Positions 1-7,873 of a stretch of 31,526 nt of DNA are shown here, piece after piece. Under the pieces are notes generated by a model. The model was given only the letters and a program-made list of their open reading frames with translations, made no database searches and was not told the DNA's origin. This DNA comes from an uncultured Selenomonadales bacterium. Its GTDB lineage: Bacteria > Bacillota > Negativicutes > Selenomonadales > Selenomonadaceae. The DNA lies in NCBI GenBank assembly GCA_937910665.1, contig CALEPR010000099.1, positions 1 to 31,526 on the forward strand, in the 5' to 3' direction. Position 1 is the stretch's first letter, and each line of letters begins with the position of its first letter. The position numbers were made by a program, and so were the translations under genes.

Positions 1-228
1 TTTTAGCTAAAAAATTTCAAGGTCTTTGTGCAAGACTTTTAACAAAATTTCTTGCCTTCAATTTTTGTCTGCTCATCAGTAATTCAAGCAATATAAAATC
101 TTTAATTTTTTGATCTACCCCCACAACGAGTTAATTACTTTAGAAATTGCAAAAATTTCACGATAAGTGAGCAAAGAGATAAAAAAATTATTTCTGCACA
201 TTGAAAATTTTTTGGGGAGGTGTCAAAA

Positions 229-483
229 ATGGTCGAGAGAATTGAAAAAATCGCGCGTGTCAAAGGCGTTGACTACGACGTTGGAAAAAGATTCGACAGC
301 AGTCGCCAACAAAGCGACGACGGAAAATCAAAGTTCGCTGCCGAACTCAGTCGCGTGATGAACAAAAAAAATTCGCCAAAGACAAGCACAATTTCAGAAG
401 CGTACACTTTGGAATTGTCCGGTTTGGGAAGTCAATCGCTTTTTTACTTCGGCGCGACTGACTTGGGAACTTTACTGAATTGA
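229..483 (+). CDS. small hypothetical protein (84 aa)
   Basis: I do not recognise this protein. It is 84 residues long, hydrophilic and basic in its first half (MVERIEKIARVKGVDYD...), rich in Ser/Lys in the middle and ends ...GATDLGTLLN. It has no signal peptide and no membrane segment. I chose the ATG at 229 because GGGGAGG at 214-220 sits 8 bases upstream; the in-frame GTG at 220 overlaps that ribosome binding site and is unlikely. The tadA ribosome binding site begins 10 bases after its stop, so the two are probably co-transcribed. It is a real gene by its ribosome binding site and spacing, but no function can be assigned. Confidence 0.65.
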   Translation: MVERIEKIARVKGVDYDVGKRFDSSRQQSDDGKSKFAAELSRVMNKKNSPKTSTISEAYTLELSGLGSQSLFYFGATDLGTLLN

Positions 484-506
484 AAAAATGGTTAGGAGGC
501 AAAACT

Positions 507-971
507 TTGAATAGTGACAAAGAAAATATGCGCCTTGCAATCTTGGAAGCGTTAAAGGCTTATGACGAAGGAGAAGTTCCGATCGGTGCCGTTCTCATTG
601 ACGAGGACGGCATTTTAATTTGCGGAGAACACAATCGAATTGAACAACTGAATGACGCAACCGCTCACGCAGAAATTTTAACTCTACAGGCGGCGAGTAA
701 AAAATTAAAGCGTCGCCGCCTAAAAAATTCCACTTTGTATGTTACTGTCGAACCCTGTCCAATGTGTGCGGGAGCTTTGGTTTTAAGTCGCGTCAAAAAA
801 TTAGTTTATGGAGTAGCAGATTCAAAATTCGGAGCAGCTGAGTCAATTTTTAATGTCGTCAACAATTCCGCTTTAAATCATCAGCTTGAAGTTACGGCAG
901 GAATTTTAGAAGATGATTGTCGCAAACTTTTACAGAAATTTTTTTCCAAGCAAAGAAAAAATTTTCACTGA
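507..971 (+). CDS. tadA: tRNA-specific adenosine-34 deaminase
   Basis: TadA deaminates adenosine at the wobble position of tRNA-Arg(ACG) to inosine, a zinc-dependent cytosolic reaction. The protein (154 aa, the usual length) carries the cytidine/deoxycytidylate deaminase signature: HAE at residues 54-56 (zinc ligand His54 and proton shuttle Glu56) and PCPMC at 83-87 (zinc ligands Cys84 and Cys87). The VPIGAV motif near residue 24 is also typical. The start is TTG at 507, chosen because AGGAGG at 494-499 is 7 bases upstream; the longer frame from 480 has no ribosome binding site in front of it. It follows the 84-aa gene by 23 bases. The Lys-rich C-terminus is ordinary for the family. Confidence 0.95.
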   Translation: MNSDKENMRLAILEALKAYDEGEVPIGAVLIDEDGILICGEHNRIEQLNDATAHAEILTLQAASKKLKRRRLKNSTLYVTVEPCPMCAGALVLSRVKKLVYGVADSKFGAAESIFNVVNNSALNHQLEVTAGILEDDCRKLLQKFFSKQRKNFH

Positions 972-974
972 TTA

Positions 975-1003
975 TTGTCATTCCGAAAAAAAAATCGTAG
1001 AAT
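975..1003 (+). promoter_or_regulatory. candidate sigma-A promoter for the precorrin-2 dehydrogenase/hemA pair
   Basis: TTGTCA (975-980) and TAGAAT (998-1003) are separated by exactly 17 bases, immediately after the tadA stop codon and about 75 bases before the next start. It is inferred only from its match to the sigma-A consensus. Confidence 0.45.
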
Positions 1004-1079
1004 TCAAGACAACTTTTTTTACGTTTCTTGGCAGCTGATAATTTGCATTGATAGAAAGTTCAAAGAAGGTTGTGAGTGA

Positions 1080-1733
1080 TTGAAATTTTATCCTGTCAAT
1101 TTAAATCTGGAAAATAAAAAATGTTTTGTTATAGGCGGCGGGGAAGTTGCGGCGCGGAAAATTTTTGGACTTTTGGAAGCCGGAGCAAAGGTTGAAGTCA
1201 TCGCGCCTGAAGTTTGCAAAAAAATTTCTGACCTTGCCACAGAAAGAAAAATTACTTTGCGTCTTGAAAAATATTCCGCAGAAAAAATTTCGGACGGAAT
1301 AATTTTAGTCGCCGCGACAAATGATTTTGAACTGAACAAAAAAATTCTGGAGGACGGACGGCAGAAAAATTTTTTGGTTAATGTCGTCGAGGGCGAAAGT
1401 GACTTTAATGTTCCGAGCAAGATTCAGCGTGAAAATTTTTTGCTGACAATTTCGACAGGAGGAAATTCTCCCGCGTTTTCAAAATTTGTTCGCGAAAATC
1501 TGGAGCGGGAATTTGATAAAAATTTTGGCGAAGGTTTAAAAATTATTTCACGCTATCGGCAGGAAGTTAAAAATATTTTGCAGAATCACGAGGACAGAAA
1601 AAAATTTTGGCGTGGAGTTTTAACGTCGGAAATGTGGAAACTTCTCAAAAATGGAGAGCTTGAGAAGGCGGAGGCGAAGATTAAAAATGCGATTGACGGT
1701 GTTGGGGCTGAATTACAAAACTGCTCCTGTTGA
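1080..1733 (+). CDS. precorrin-2 dehydrogenase (siroheme synthase N-terminal type)
   Basis: This enzyme performs the NAD-dependent oxidation of precorrin-2 to sirohydrochlorin, on the route to siroheme and anaerobic cobalamin. The protein (217 aa) opens with FYPVNLNLENKKCFVIGGG, a Rossmann fold whose GGGEVAARK loop lies near residues 19-27. The conserved LVAATND and the TISTGGNSPAFSK segment of the CysG-N/Met8 family follow. There is no uroporphyrinogen methyltransferase domain, so it is the stand-alone dehydrogenase. The start is TTG at 1080 with AGAAGG about 10 bases upstream. Its 3' end overlaps the hemA start by 47 bases, which indicates translational coupling. Chelatase activity, seen in some relatives, cannot be judged from sequence alone. 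Confidence 0.88.
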   Translation: MKFYPVNLNLENKKCFVIGGGEVAARKIFGLLEAGAKVEVIAPEVCKKISDLATERKITLRLEKYSAEKISDGIILVAATNDFELNKKILEDGRQKNFLVNVVEGESDFNVPSKIQRENFLLTISTGGNSPAFSKFVRENLEREFDKNFGEGLKIISRYRQEVKNILQNHEDRKKFWRGVLTSEMWKLLKNGELEKAEAKIKNAIDGVGAELQNCSC

Positions 1734-2940
1734 AGTTCGGGAAAAATTTTCCGTCGGAAGTCATTCGATTCGGCGCGGGCTGAAAAATCTTGACGACTAT
1801 GACGGCTTGAATGAAGCTGTTGTACTTTCGACTTGCAACAGGAGCGAAATTTATTCCGTGACTGCGAACGGATTTGAAAATTCTGTTCGACAATTTTTAA
1901 ATGATTTAATTGGCGGCGGCGTGGAGGAAGTTGAAAATTTTCTGTATGAGTACGAGGGCGAAAACTGCGTCAGGCATCTTTTTAAAGTTGCGTCGAGTTT
2001 GGATTCTTTGGTCGTCGGCGAAGGACAAATTTTATCTCAAGTCAAAGCGGCTTACTCAATCGCGAAGTCAGTCGATGCGACGGGGACAATTTTGAATACA
2101 CTTTTTCACAAGGCGATAACTGTCGGAAAAACTGTTCGGACTGAAACAAAAATTGCTTACAATTCTGTTTCGATAAGTTCGGCGGCGGTTGATTTGTCGG
2201 CGGAGAAGTTGGGCGGTTTGGACGGCAAAAAAGTTTTAATCTTCGGCGCAGGAAAAATGGCTTTCCTTACCGCACAACATTTGAAAGATCACGGCGTGAA
2301 AAAAATTTTTGTGGCGAATCATCACCTTGAACGTGCTGAGGAAATGGCAAAAAAAATCGGCGGCGAGGCAGTCGCTTGGGAGGACGCACTTTTTTTTGCG
2401 GACGAAGTTGACATAATAATTACTTCGACAGGTGCGCCACATTACGTTGTAAAATTTTGGCAAACTCAACAGCTTATGACGCGCAGAGCAGGGCGAGGAA
2501 TTTTTTTCATTGATATTGCCGTTCCCCGCGACGTTGATCCCGAAGTTGCAAAAATCAAAGGCGTGACACTTTACAATATTGACGACTTGGAAACTGTTGT
2601 CGAATCGCACAAACAAGCTCGACTGGAAGAAGCGAAGGACGCTGAAAAAATTATCGAGGAATTTGTTTCGGCGACGATGACAAGATTTAAATATTTAAAA
2701 TTCCAGCCGCTGATGGCAGATTTATCCGACCGCGCAGAAAAAATTCGCCGTCGCGAGTTGAAAAGAATTTCAGGAAAAATTTCAAACTTCACGGACGACG
2801 ACAAAAAACTTGTCGATCAGATGACAAAAATGATTGTCAGAAAACTTTTGCGCTTGCCGATGATGAAATTAAATGCATCGGCAGGAACAGGCGAAGAAAA
2901 ATTTTATACCGAAGCCGTTCGCGCACTTTTCAGAGAATAA
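1687..2940 (+). CDS. hemA: glutamyl-tRNA reductase
   Basis: HemA reduces glutamyl-tRNA(Glu) to glutamate-1-semialdehyde with NADPH, the first committed step of C5-pathway tetrapyrrole synthesis. The 418-aa protein has the catalytic cysteine in LSTCNRSEIY (Cys50), the GEGQILSQVK motif near residue 111, a Rossmann domain with FGAGKMA near residues 186-192, and a C-terminal dimerisation helix region. I start it at ATG 1687 (MRLTVLGLNYKTAPVE), because GGAGG lies about 10 bases upstream and this matches the family N-terminus; the frame extends upstream to 1651 but encodes only an Arg-rich run. The usual GLNHKTAP has Tyr in place of His. It overlaps the precorrin-2 dehydrogenase gene. No hemC/hemD/hemB follows; a terminator does. 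Confidence 0.95.
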   Translation: MRLTVLGLNYKTAPVEVREKFSVGSHSIRRGLKNLDDYDGLNEAVVLSTCNRSEIYSVTANGFENSVRQFLNDLIGGGVEEVENFLYEYEGENCVRHLFKVASSLDSLVVGEGQILSQVKAAYSIAKSVDATGTILNTLFHKAITVGKTVRTETKIAYNSVSISSAAVDLSAEKLGGLDGKKVLIFGAGKMAFLTAQHLKDHGVKKIFVANHHLERAEEMAKKIGGEAVAWEDALFFADEVDIIITSTGAPHYVVKFWQTQQLMTRRAGRGIFFIDIAVPRDVDPEVAKIKGVTLYNIDDLETVVESHKQARLEEAKDAEKIIEEFVSATMTRFKYLKFQPLMADLSDRAEKIRRRELKRISGKISNFTDDDKKLVDQMTKMIVRKLLRLPMMKLNASAGTGEEKFYTEAVRALFRE

Positions 2941-2962
2941 GAACTTTTCAAATAAAAAATTT

Positions 2963-2992
2963 TTCCCGGCGTTAAAGTCGGGAACTTTTTTT
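2963..2992 (+). terminator. intrinsic terminator after hemA
   Basis: A 6-bp stem TTCCCG (2963-2968)/CGGGAA (2979-2984) with a 10-base loop is followed by a T run, and lies 23 bases after the hemA stop. Confidence 0.8.
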
Positions 2993-3116
2993 CTGTTACA
3001 AAAAATTTTTTTCATGAAAACTTCTCCAAAAAAATTTTTTAACTAATTTGTAGATAATTTTCAGAATTTTAATGTATCATTACAGAAATAAAAAAAAAGT
3101 TGGGAGGCTTTTTTCG

Positions 3117-5486
3117 ATGAAACTTAGGAAACAGGTTTTGGTTGGTCTGTGTGGCTTAGTTTCGGCAGGAATTTTTTCAGTCGGACATGCGGCAGAAAAT
3201 CCCGGTCAAGTTACTGCCGACGGTTGGACTCTTGTCAAAAATTCCGGCGGTCCCGAACTTGGTTACTCCGCAAATTCCGGCGTAAAAATTCTGAACATCA
3301 AGGGACAATATTTCAAAGACTTGAACAGGAACGGCAAACTCGACAAGTTTGAAGATTGGCGACTGACTCCTCAGGAACGCGCCGAAGATTTAGCGAAAAA
3401 AATCAGCATCGATCAAATTGCAGGTCTTATGCTTTACAGCGCACACCAGAGAAATTTGAAACCTGAACTCAATGACGAACAGAAAAAAATGCTCGGCGAA
3501 GATAATGTTCGCACAGTTTTAAATGCCGACACAGGCGCAAGCGTCGAAGTCACGGCGAAATGGAATAATGCCATGCAAGCCTACGCAGAAAGTTTGCCTT
3601 TCGGTATCCCCGCAAACACAAGTTCCGATCCAAGAAACGATGCACGCGGCAACGGAGTCTATTTAAAATCTGTCGAGGATAATGTTTCACGCTGGCCAAA
3701 CCATTTAGGACTTGCGGCAACTTTCGATCCTGAAATTTCCCGCAGCTTTGCCGAAACTTACGCGAAAGAATATCGCTTGATAGGAATAGGAACAGGACTT
3801 TCTCCGCAAATTGATTTGGCGACTGAACCGCGTTGGCCAAGATATTATGGAACTTTCGGAGAAGATCCGCAACTTTCCCATGACATGGCAGCGGCGGCTA
3901 TCGCAGGAGCGCAAAATACTCCCGGCGCAGCTAACGGCTGGGGCGAATATAGTATCAATGCGATGATGAAACATTTCCCGGGCGACGGCGTTGGTGAAGG
4001 CGGTCGCGAGTCTCACTCAATGTACGGCAAGTACGCTGTCTATTCCGGTCATGCTTTTAACACGCAGTTAATACCTTTTGAAGGCGCGATGGACAACGGC
4101 GGTGCGGCAGGTATGCCTTCTGCAGTTATGATGAGTTATTCAATCGCGTGGAGTGAGGACGGCAAGTACGGCGATTTAGTCGGCAGTGCTTACAGCAAGT
4201 ACAAAATTGATTTACTTCGCAACAAATACAAGTTTGACGGCGTAATTTGCACCGACTGGTGTATAACTTGGAGTAAACCTCCGAAACCTTTTGCGATGCC
4301 GTGGGGCGTTGAAAACATTACTGAAGATGAAAGACATTACAAAGCAATTATGGCAGGCGTGGATCAGTTCGGCGGAAACCAAGATAAAAAACCTGTCCTT
4401 GCGGCGTACGAAATGGGCGTTAAGGAACATGGAAAAAGTTTCATGGAAAAAAGATTCCGCACCTCTGCAGTTCGACTTCTCAGAAATATTTTCCAACTTG
4501 GACTTTTTGAAAATCCATACCTCGACGTTGCAAAATCTGTTCGCGAAGTCGGAAACTCCGAAGACATGGCAAAAGGTTTCAACGCTCAATTAAAATCTAT
4601 TGTCATGCTGAAGAACAAAAATAACGTCATACGCGAAAATAATTTCACCGGTAAGCCAACTGTCTACATTCCAATGATCTTCCGTCCTGCGAGCGAAATT
4701 AAGGCGTTTAAAGCCTATACTCCGGCGCAGTGGACACTTCCTGTCGATCCAAATGTCGCGGCAAAATATTTCAACGTCATCACCGACAAAGTTAAATCTC
4801 CTTCCGACAAAGACAGGGACGGAAAACCGATGGCTTCCGTCAACGACATTGAAAGACTTTCACCGACCGAAGTTGCAAAAGCCGACTTTATCATGCCTGT
4901 TATCGACAATCCGACAAATGCTGGAAATCAGTTCGACGGCTTTTATGACAGAGAAAATGATCAATACATTCCAATGTCTTTGCAGTATAAACCTTACACC
5001 GCAAATTCTTCCGCCGTTCGCAAACAATCCATAGCTCATGACGAAGGCGAGAATAGAAGTTATTTCGGCAAGACCGCAAAAATTACAAACGCCACAGATT
5101 TCGACAGCGTGAATTACGCTCGCACCTGCGCGATGATGGCGACTGACAAAACTATTCCTGTTATAACTGTCGTCCATGCTCTCTCGCCGATGATTTTCGC
5201 AGAAATCGAGCCGCTTACCGATGCAATTCTTGTCGGCTACGGTGTAAGCGATGCAGCTTATTTCGACATTGTTACAGGCAAATTTGATCCGCAAGGACTT
5301 TTGCCGATGCAACAACCAAGAGATATGGTGACTGTCGAGGAACAGAAGGAAGATGTTCCTCGCGATATGATTGCTTACACAGACAGCGTAGGCAACACTT
5401 ATGATTTTGCGTTCGGCTTGAACTGGAAAGGCGTTATCAATGACAGCCGCACTGCAAAATACAAAGTTCCCGCGATTATTAAGTAA
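3117..5486 (+). CDS. secreted glycoside hydrolase family 3 (beta-glucosidase-like)
   Basis: GH3 enzymes remove terminal beta-linked glucose or xylose by a retaining mechanism. The 789-aa protein starts with a Sec signal peptide (MKLRKQ, hydrophobic core, cleavage probably after GHA near residue 25). It has the (alpha/beta)8 domain markers EPRWPRYYGTFGEDP and KHFPGDG near residue 284, and the nucleophile aspartate in VICTDW (about Asp380). The alpha/beta sandwich domain follows; no fibronectin-III tail is obvious. The start is ATG 3117 with GGGAGG at 3102-3107; the in-frame ATG at 3072 lacks a ribosome binding site and would spoil the signal peptide. In a diderm it would act in the periplasm or outside the cell. 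It stands alone between two terminators. The substrate is not determinable; beta-glucosidase is the family default. Confidence 0.88.
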   Translation: MKLRKQVLVGLCGLVSAGIFSVGHAAENPGQVTADGWTLVKNSGGPELGYSANSGVKILNIKGQYFKDLNRNGKLDKFEDWRLTPQERAEDLAKKISIDQIAGLMLYSAHQRNLKPELNDEQKKMLGEDNVRTVLNADTGASVEVTAKWNNAMQAYAESLPFGIPANTSSDPRNDARGNGVYLKSVEDNVSRWPNHLGLAATFDPEISRSFAETYAKEYRLIGIGTGLSPQIDLATEPRWPRYYGTFGEDPQLSHDMAAAAIAGAQNTPGAANGWGEYSINAMMKHFPGDGVGEGGRESHSMYGKYAVYSGHAFNTQLIPFEGAMDNGGAAGMPSAVMMSYSIAWSEDGKYGDLVGSAYSKYKIDLLRNKYKFDGVICTDWCITWSKPPKPFAMPWGVENITEDERHYKAIMAGVDQFGGNQDKKPVLAAYEMGVKEHGKSFMEKRFRTSAVRLLRNIFQLGLFENPYLDVAKSVREVGNSEDMAKGFNAQLKSIVMLKNKNNVIRENNFTGKPTVYIPMIFRPASEIKAFKAYTPAQWTLPVDPNVAAKYFNVITDKVKSPSDKDRDGKPMASVNDIERLSPTEVAKADFIMPVIDNPTNAGNQFDGFYDRENDQYIPMSLQYKPYTANSSAVRKQSIAHDEGENRSYFGKTAKITNATDFDSVNYARTCAMMATDKTIPVITVVHALSPMIFAEIEPLTDAILVGYGVSDAAYFDIVTGKFDPQGLLPMQQPRDMVTVEEQKEDVPRDMIAYTDSVGNTYDFAFGLNWKGVINDSRTAKYKVPAIIK

Positions 5487-5520
5487 CATTTCGACACATC
5501 CTTTAAAAATATTTTTGTGA

Positions 5521-5555
5521 AATCGACTGAAAAATTTTTTGGTCGATTTTTTTTA
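5521..5555 (+). terminator. intrinsic terminator after the GH3 gene
   Basis: A perfect 8-bp stem AAATCGAC (5521-5528)/GTCGATTT (5543-5550) is followed by a T run to 5555. It directly abuts the -35 element of the next promoter. Confidence 0.8.
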
Positions 5556-5556
5556 T

Positions 5557-5585
5557 TGACAGAGCAGGAAGATTGAATTATTATT
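5557..5585 (+). promoter_or_regulatory. sigma-A promoter of the riboswitch/transporter operon
   Basis: A consensus -35 TTGACA (5557-5562), an exact 17-base spacer and -10 TATTAT (5580-5585) are present. The predicted start near 5592 leaves roughly 40 bases before the cobalamin riboswitch core. Confidence 0.7.
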
Positions 5586-5633
5586 CGAGATAATGAAGCG
5601 TGGGAAAAATTTTTTGAAAACTGAATATGATTG

Positions 5634-5830
5634 GATCAGGTGTCGAAAGACTTAATAAAGAATTCGGTTTAAAGCCGGAGCGGTCACGCCACTGTAACAG
5701 CGAGCAAATCTGCAGGAATGTCATTGGGAGAGTTTTATTCTGAGAAGGCGCAGAGGAGCAAAGACCTGGAGCCAGGAGAATTGCCTGATTAACAATCGCC
5801 GTTTGACCTGCGAGTGACGGGAATGGAGAT
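5634..5830 (+). ncRNA. cobalamin (B12) riboswitch
   Basis: The sequence shows the conserved cobalamin riboswitch blocks in order: GGTGTC then AAAGAC near 5639-5652, the GAATTCGGTTTAAAGCCGG segment near 5661-5679, the core GCGGTCACGCCACTGTAAC at about 5682-5700, and the B12 box AGCCAGGAGAATTGCCTG at about 5771-5788. Known riboswitches of this class usually repress cobalamin synthesis or cobalt/corrinoid transport genes when the cofactor is bound. Here two terminators lie between it and the first transporter gene, so premature termination is the likely mechanism. The edges are approximate. Confidence 0.92.
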
Positions 5831-5837
5831 TTTATTC

Positions 5838-5869
5838 AATTAGAAATTAGAAATGCGTAATGCGTAATT
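5838..5869 (+). repeat. degenerate copy of the AATTAGGAATTAGGAAT dispersed repeat
   Basis: AATTAGAAATTAGAAATG is followed by a tandem GCGTAAT pair. It resembles the left arms of the inverted repeats at 6018 and 19342 but lacks a matching right arm, and it sits between the riboswitch and its first terminator. Confidence 0.5.
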
Positions 5870-5894
5870 TTATTTTCTGTGTTGAAAAAAATTT

Positions 5895-5917
5895 TTCCGA
5901 CTTGTGTCGGAATTTTT
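5895..5917 (+). terminator. first leader terminator, probably the B12 riboswitch expression platform
   Basis: Stem TTCCGAC (5895-5901)/GTCGGAA (5906-5912) with a 4-base loop TTGT and a T run to 5917. It lies about 65 bases after the riboswitch core and 177 bases before the first transporter start, as expected for an attenuator. Confidence 0.75.
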
Positions 5918-5923
5918 AATTTA

Positions 5924-5958
5924 ATTTCCTTTGCGACTCGCGGAGGAAATATTTTTTT
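5924..5958 (+). terminator. second tandem leader terminator
   Basis: A 12-bp stem (5924-5935 with 5939-5950, two G-T pairs, 3-base loop ACT) is followed by ATTTTTTT. It starts only 7 bases after the first terminator, so the leader carries two consecutive stop points. Another small hairpin, GCGAAC/GTTCGC, at 5972-5987 lacks a T run. Confidence 0.7.
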
Positions 5959-6017
5959 ACAAAGATTTCCTGCGAACAATAGTTCGCTGAAATAAATCGC
6001 TCATACTTTTTTTTCAA

Positions 6018-6063
6018 TTAGGAATTAGGAATGAGTAGTGAAAATTTAATTCCTAATTCCTAA
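6018..6063 (+). repeat. perfect 15-bp inverted repeat of the dispersed repeat family
   Basis: TTAGGAATTAGGAAT (6018-6032) pairs perfectly with ATTCCTAATTCCTAA (6049-6063) around a 16-base loop. It ends 17 bases before the ribosome binding site of the first permease gene, so the hairpin would sit in the mRNA just upstream of translation. The same arms recur at 19342-19398. Confidence 0.8.
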
Positions 6064-6093
6064 ATGACTGTTTTTTGTTTGGAGGAAAAATTT

Positions 6094-7032
6094 TTGAATC
6101 GATTGACACATCGACTTTTGCAAATGTTGGTAACTTTAATCGGCGTGAGTTTTTTAACTTTCTGTCTGACTTACCTCGCGCCCGGCGATCCTGTCGCGAT
6201 GCTTTTGGAATCTGCCGACACAATAATTTCGGAGGAAGTTTTGGAAAAAACGCGCCACGAACTCGGACTGGATCAACCTTTCCTTGTCCAGTACGCGAAT
6301 TGGGTCGGCGGAGTTCTTCACGGCGACATGGGAATGAGTTACTCGGCAAAAAAACCTGTCATGGAAAAACTTTCCGAAGGTTTTGCAGGAACTTTGCTTT
6401 TGGCTTTGGTGACAATAATTTTTGTGCTGATAATTTCTCTGCCGCTCGGAATTTGGTCGGCGGTTCGACAAAATCAACTGCCTGACTATTTTGTCAGAAT
6501 TTGTTCATTTATCGGAGTGTCGATGCCTAACTTTTGGCTGGGTTTAATTTTACTTTACATTTTCGGTTTAAAACTTGGCTGGTTTCCAATCGCAAGTTCG
6601 ACAGTCACGGCGAAGGGAATTATTTTGCCGGCGATAACACTTGCAATTTATCAGTCAACAAAATATGTCAGACAAGTTCGCACAGTAATTTTGGACGAAC
6701 TGCATCAAGATTATGTAATTGGAGCGCGGGCGCGGGGACTGAGCGAAACTGCAATTTTGTGGAAACATATTTTGCCGAACGCAATTTTGCCGCTGATAAC
6801 TTTGTTGGGAATGTCAATCGGTTGGCTTTTAGGTGGCGTGGCAGTTATCGAAATTGTTTTCAGTTGGCCCGGAATTGGAAATATGGCAGTCCGAGCAATT
6901 ATGATGCGCGACTATCCTCTGATTGAAGGATTTGTCTTGTGGATAGCAGTCGCCTATATGTTCATAAATTTTTTGGTGGATTTATCTTATTCATATCTCG
7001 ATCCAAGAATCAGGAAGGGGGAGCAACATTGA
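6094..7032 (+). CDS. ABC transporter permease, NikB/DppB-like
   Basis: This is an inner-membrane subunit of a peptide/nickel-type ABC importer. The 312-aa protein has about six hydrophobic segments, the N-terminal LAPGDPVAML motif, GLDQPFLVQYANWV, and the EAA-loop region ARARGLSETAILWKHILPN that docks the ATPase. The stretch VRICSFIGVSMPNFWLG and the C-terminal RDYPLIEGF and LDPRIRK resemble NikB (nickel) rather more than generic DppB. The start is TTG 6094 with GGAGG (6081-6085) 8 bases upstream; the in-frame ATG at 6064 lies against the inverted repeat and has no ribosome binding site. Its stop overlaps the next start (TTGA). Control by the B12 riboswitch suggests a cobalt, nickel or corrinoid-related substrate; that is inference. 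Confidence 0.88.
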   Translation: MNRLTHRLLQMLVTLIGVSFLTFCLTYLAPGDPVAMLLESADTIISEEVLEKTRHELGLDQPFLVQYANWVGGVLHGDMGMSYSAKKPVMEKLSEGFAGTLLLALVTIIFVLIISLPLGIWSAVRQNQLPDYFVRICSFIGVSMPNFWLGLILLYIFGLKLGWFPIASSTVTAKGIILPAITLAIYQSTKYVRQVRTVILDELHQDYVIGARARGLSETAILWKHILPNAILPLITLLGMSIGWLLGGVAVIEIVFSWPGIGNMAVRAIMMRDYPLIEGFVLWIAVAYMFINFLVDLSYSYLDPRIRKGEQH

Positions 7033-7847
7033 CAGAATTTATCAAGCAGCACAAATTATTTTCGCTCTACACCGCACTTGTAATTTTGATAGTTTTAGTT
7101 GCGATTTTTGCTCCGTACCTCGCTCCTCAAGATCCTTACGACGGAAATATGAAAAATGTTTTGCAAACTCCTTCGGCTGAACATTTGCTTGGAACTGATA
7201 AACTTGGTCGCGATACTTTGTCGAGAATTATTGCGGGAACTCGGTATTCGCTTTTCATGACAATTTGTCTGGTAATTTTGTTGGCGATTGTCGGCGTGGT
7301 TGTCGGAATAACTTCAGGATATTTCGGTGGCAAGGTTGAAATAATTTTAATGCGACTTGCAGATATGATGTTGTCATTTCCAGGCGTTGTCTTGGCGATA
7401 GCGATTGCGGGAATTTTGGGCGGCTCGATAGTCAACACAATTATTGCACTGCTGATAGTCGGCTGGGCGAAGTATGCGCGGCTTGTCAGAAGTCTTGTCA
7501 TAAAACTTCGCAACAATGATTTTATAATCGCGGCACAGGTCAACGGCACAAAAACAATAAATATTTTGCGGCGACATATTTTGCCGAACATTTTGCCGAT
7601 GGTCGTTATAACCGGCGCAATGGATATTGGAACAATGATGATGGAAATTGCGGGACTTTCATTTCTGGGATTCGGAGCGCAACCTCCAACTCCCGAGTGG
7701 GGTTTAATGCTAAACGAAGGCAGACAATATTTGCAGACTGCTCCATGGCTTATGATTTATCCCGGCGTTGCAATTTTTATTGTCGTTGCGATTTTTAATT
7801 TGTGGGGAGATGCTTTGCGCGATGTTTTAGATCCGCGCCAAGAATAA
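7029..7847 (+). CDS. ABC transporter permease, NikC/DppC-like
   Basis: This is the second permease of the same importer, 272 aa. The N-terminal OppC-type helix precedes FAPYLAPQDPY. The characteristic HLLGTDKLGRDTLSRI motif, several membrane segments and the EAA loop AAQVNGTKTINILRRHILPN follow. GLSFLGFGAQPPTPEWGLML and the final DALRDVLDPR are family hallmarks. The start is TTG 7029, preceded by GGAAGGGGGAG about 5 bases away and overlapping the stop of the first permease by 4 bases, which indicates translational coupling; the longer in-frame start at 6939 lies inside the first gene. The binding-protein gene follows 26 bases later. Confidence 0.88.
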   Translation: MTEFIKQHKLFSLYTALVILIVLVAIFAPYLAPQDPYDGNMKNVLQTPSAEHLLGTDKLGRDTLSRIIAGTRYSLFMTICLVILLAIVGVVVGITSGYFGGKVEIILMRLADMMLSFPGVVLAIAIAGILGGSIVNTIIALLIVGWAKYARLVRSLVIKLRNNDFIIAAQVNGTKTINILRRHILPNILPMVVITGAMDIGTMMMEIAGLSFLGFGAQPPTPEWGLMLNEGRQYLQTAPWLMIYPGVAIFIVVAIFNLWGDALRDVLDPRQE

Positions 7848-7873
7848 AATAATTTTTTTAAGGAGATGTTTTT

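Noticed and set aside
17..124. Minus-strand 35-codon frame (GTG start, ends ...SLAQRP) in the first 228 bases
   Set aside because: It is short, has only a poorly placed G-rich stretch as ribosome binding site and no recognisable motif. The segment 1-213 otherwise holds nothing I can support.
1088..1420. Long antisense frames opposite real genes (this one, and others such as 4860-5489, 9719-10378, 12131-12634, 20019-20603)
   Set aside because: They lie wholly opposite genes with clear family motifs, lack ribosome binding sites and have low-complexity Ser/Phe/Arg-rich translations, as expected of shadows in an AT-rich genome.
1651..1686. Upstream extension of HemA starting at ATG 1651
   Set aside because: It encodes only an Arg-rich run that contains the ribosome binding site for ATG 1687, where the conserved HemA N-terminus begins.
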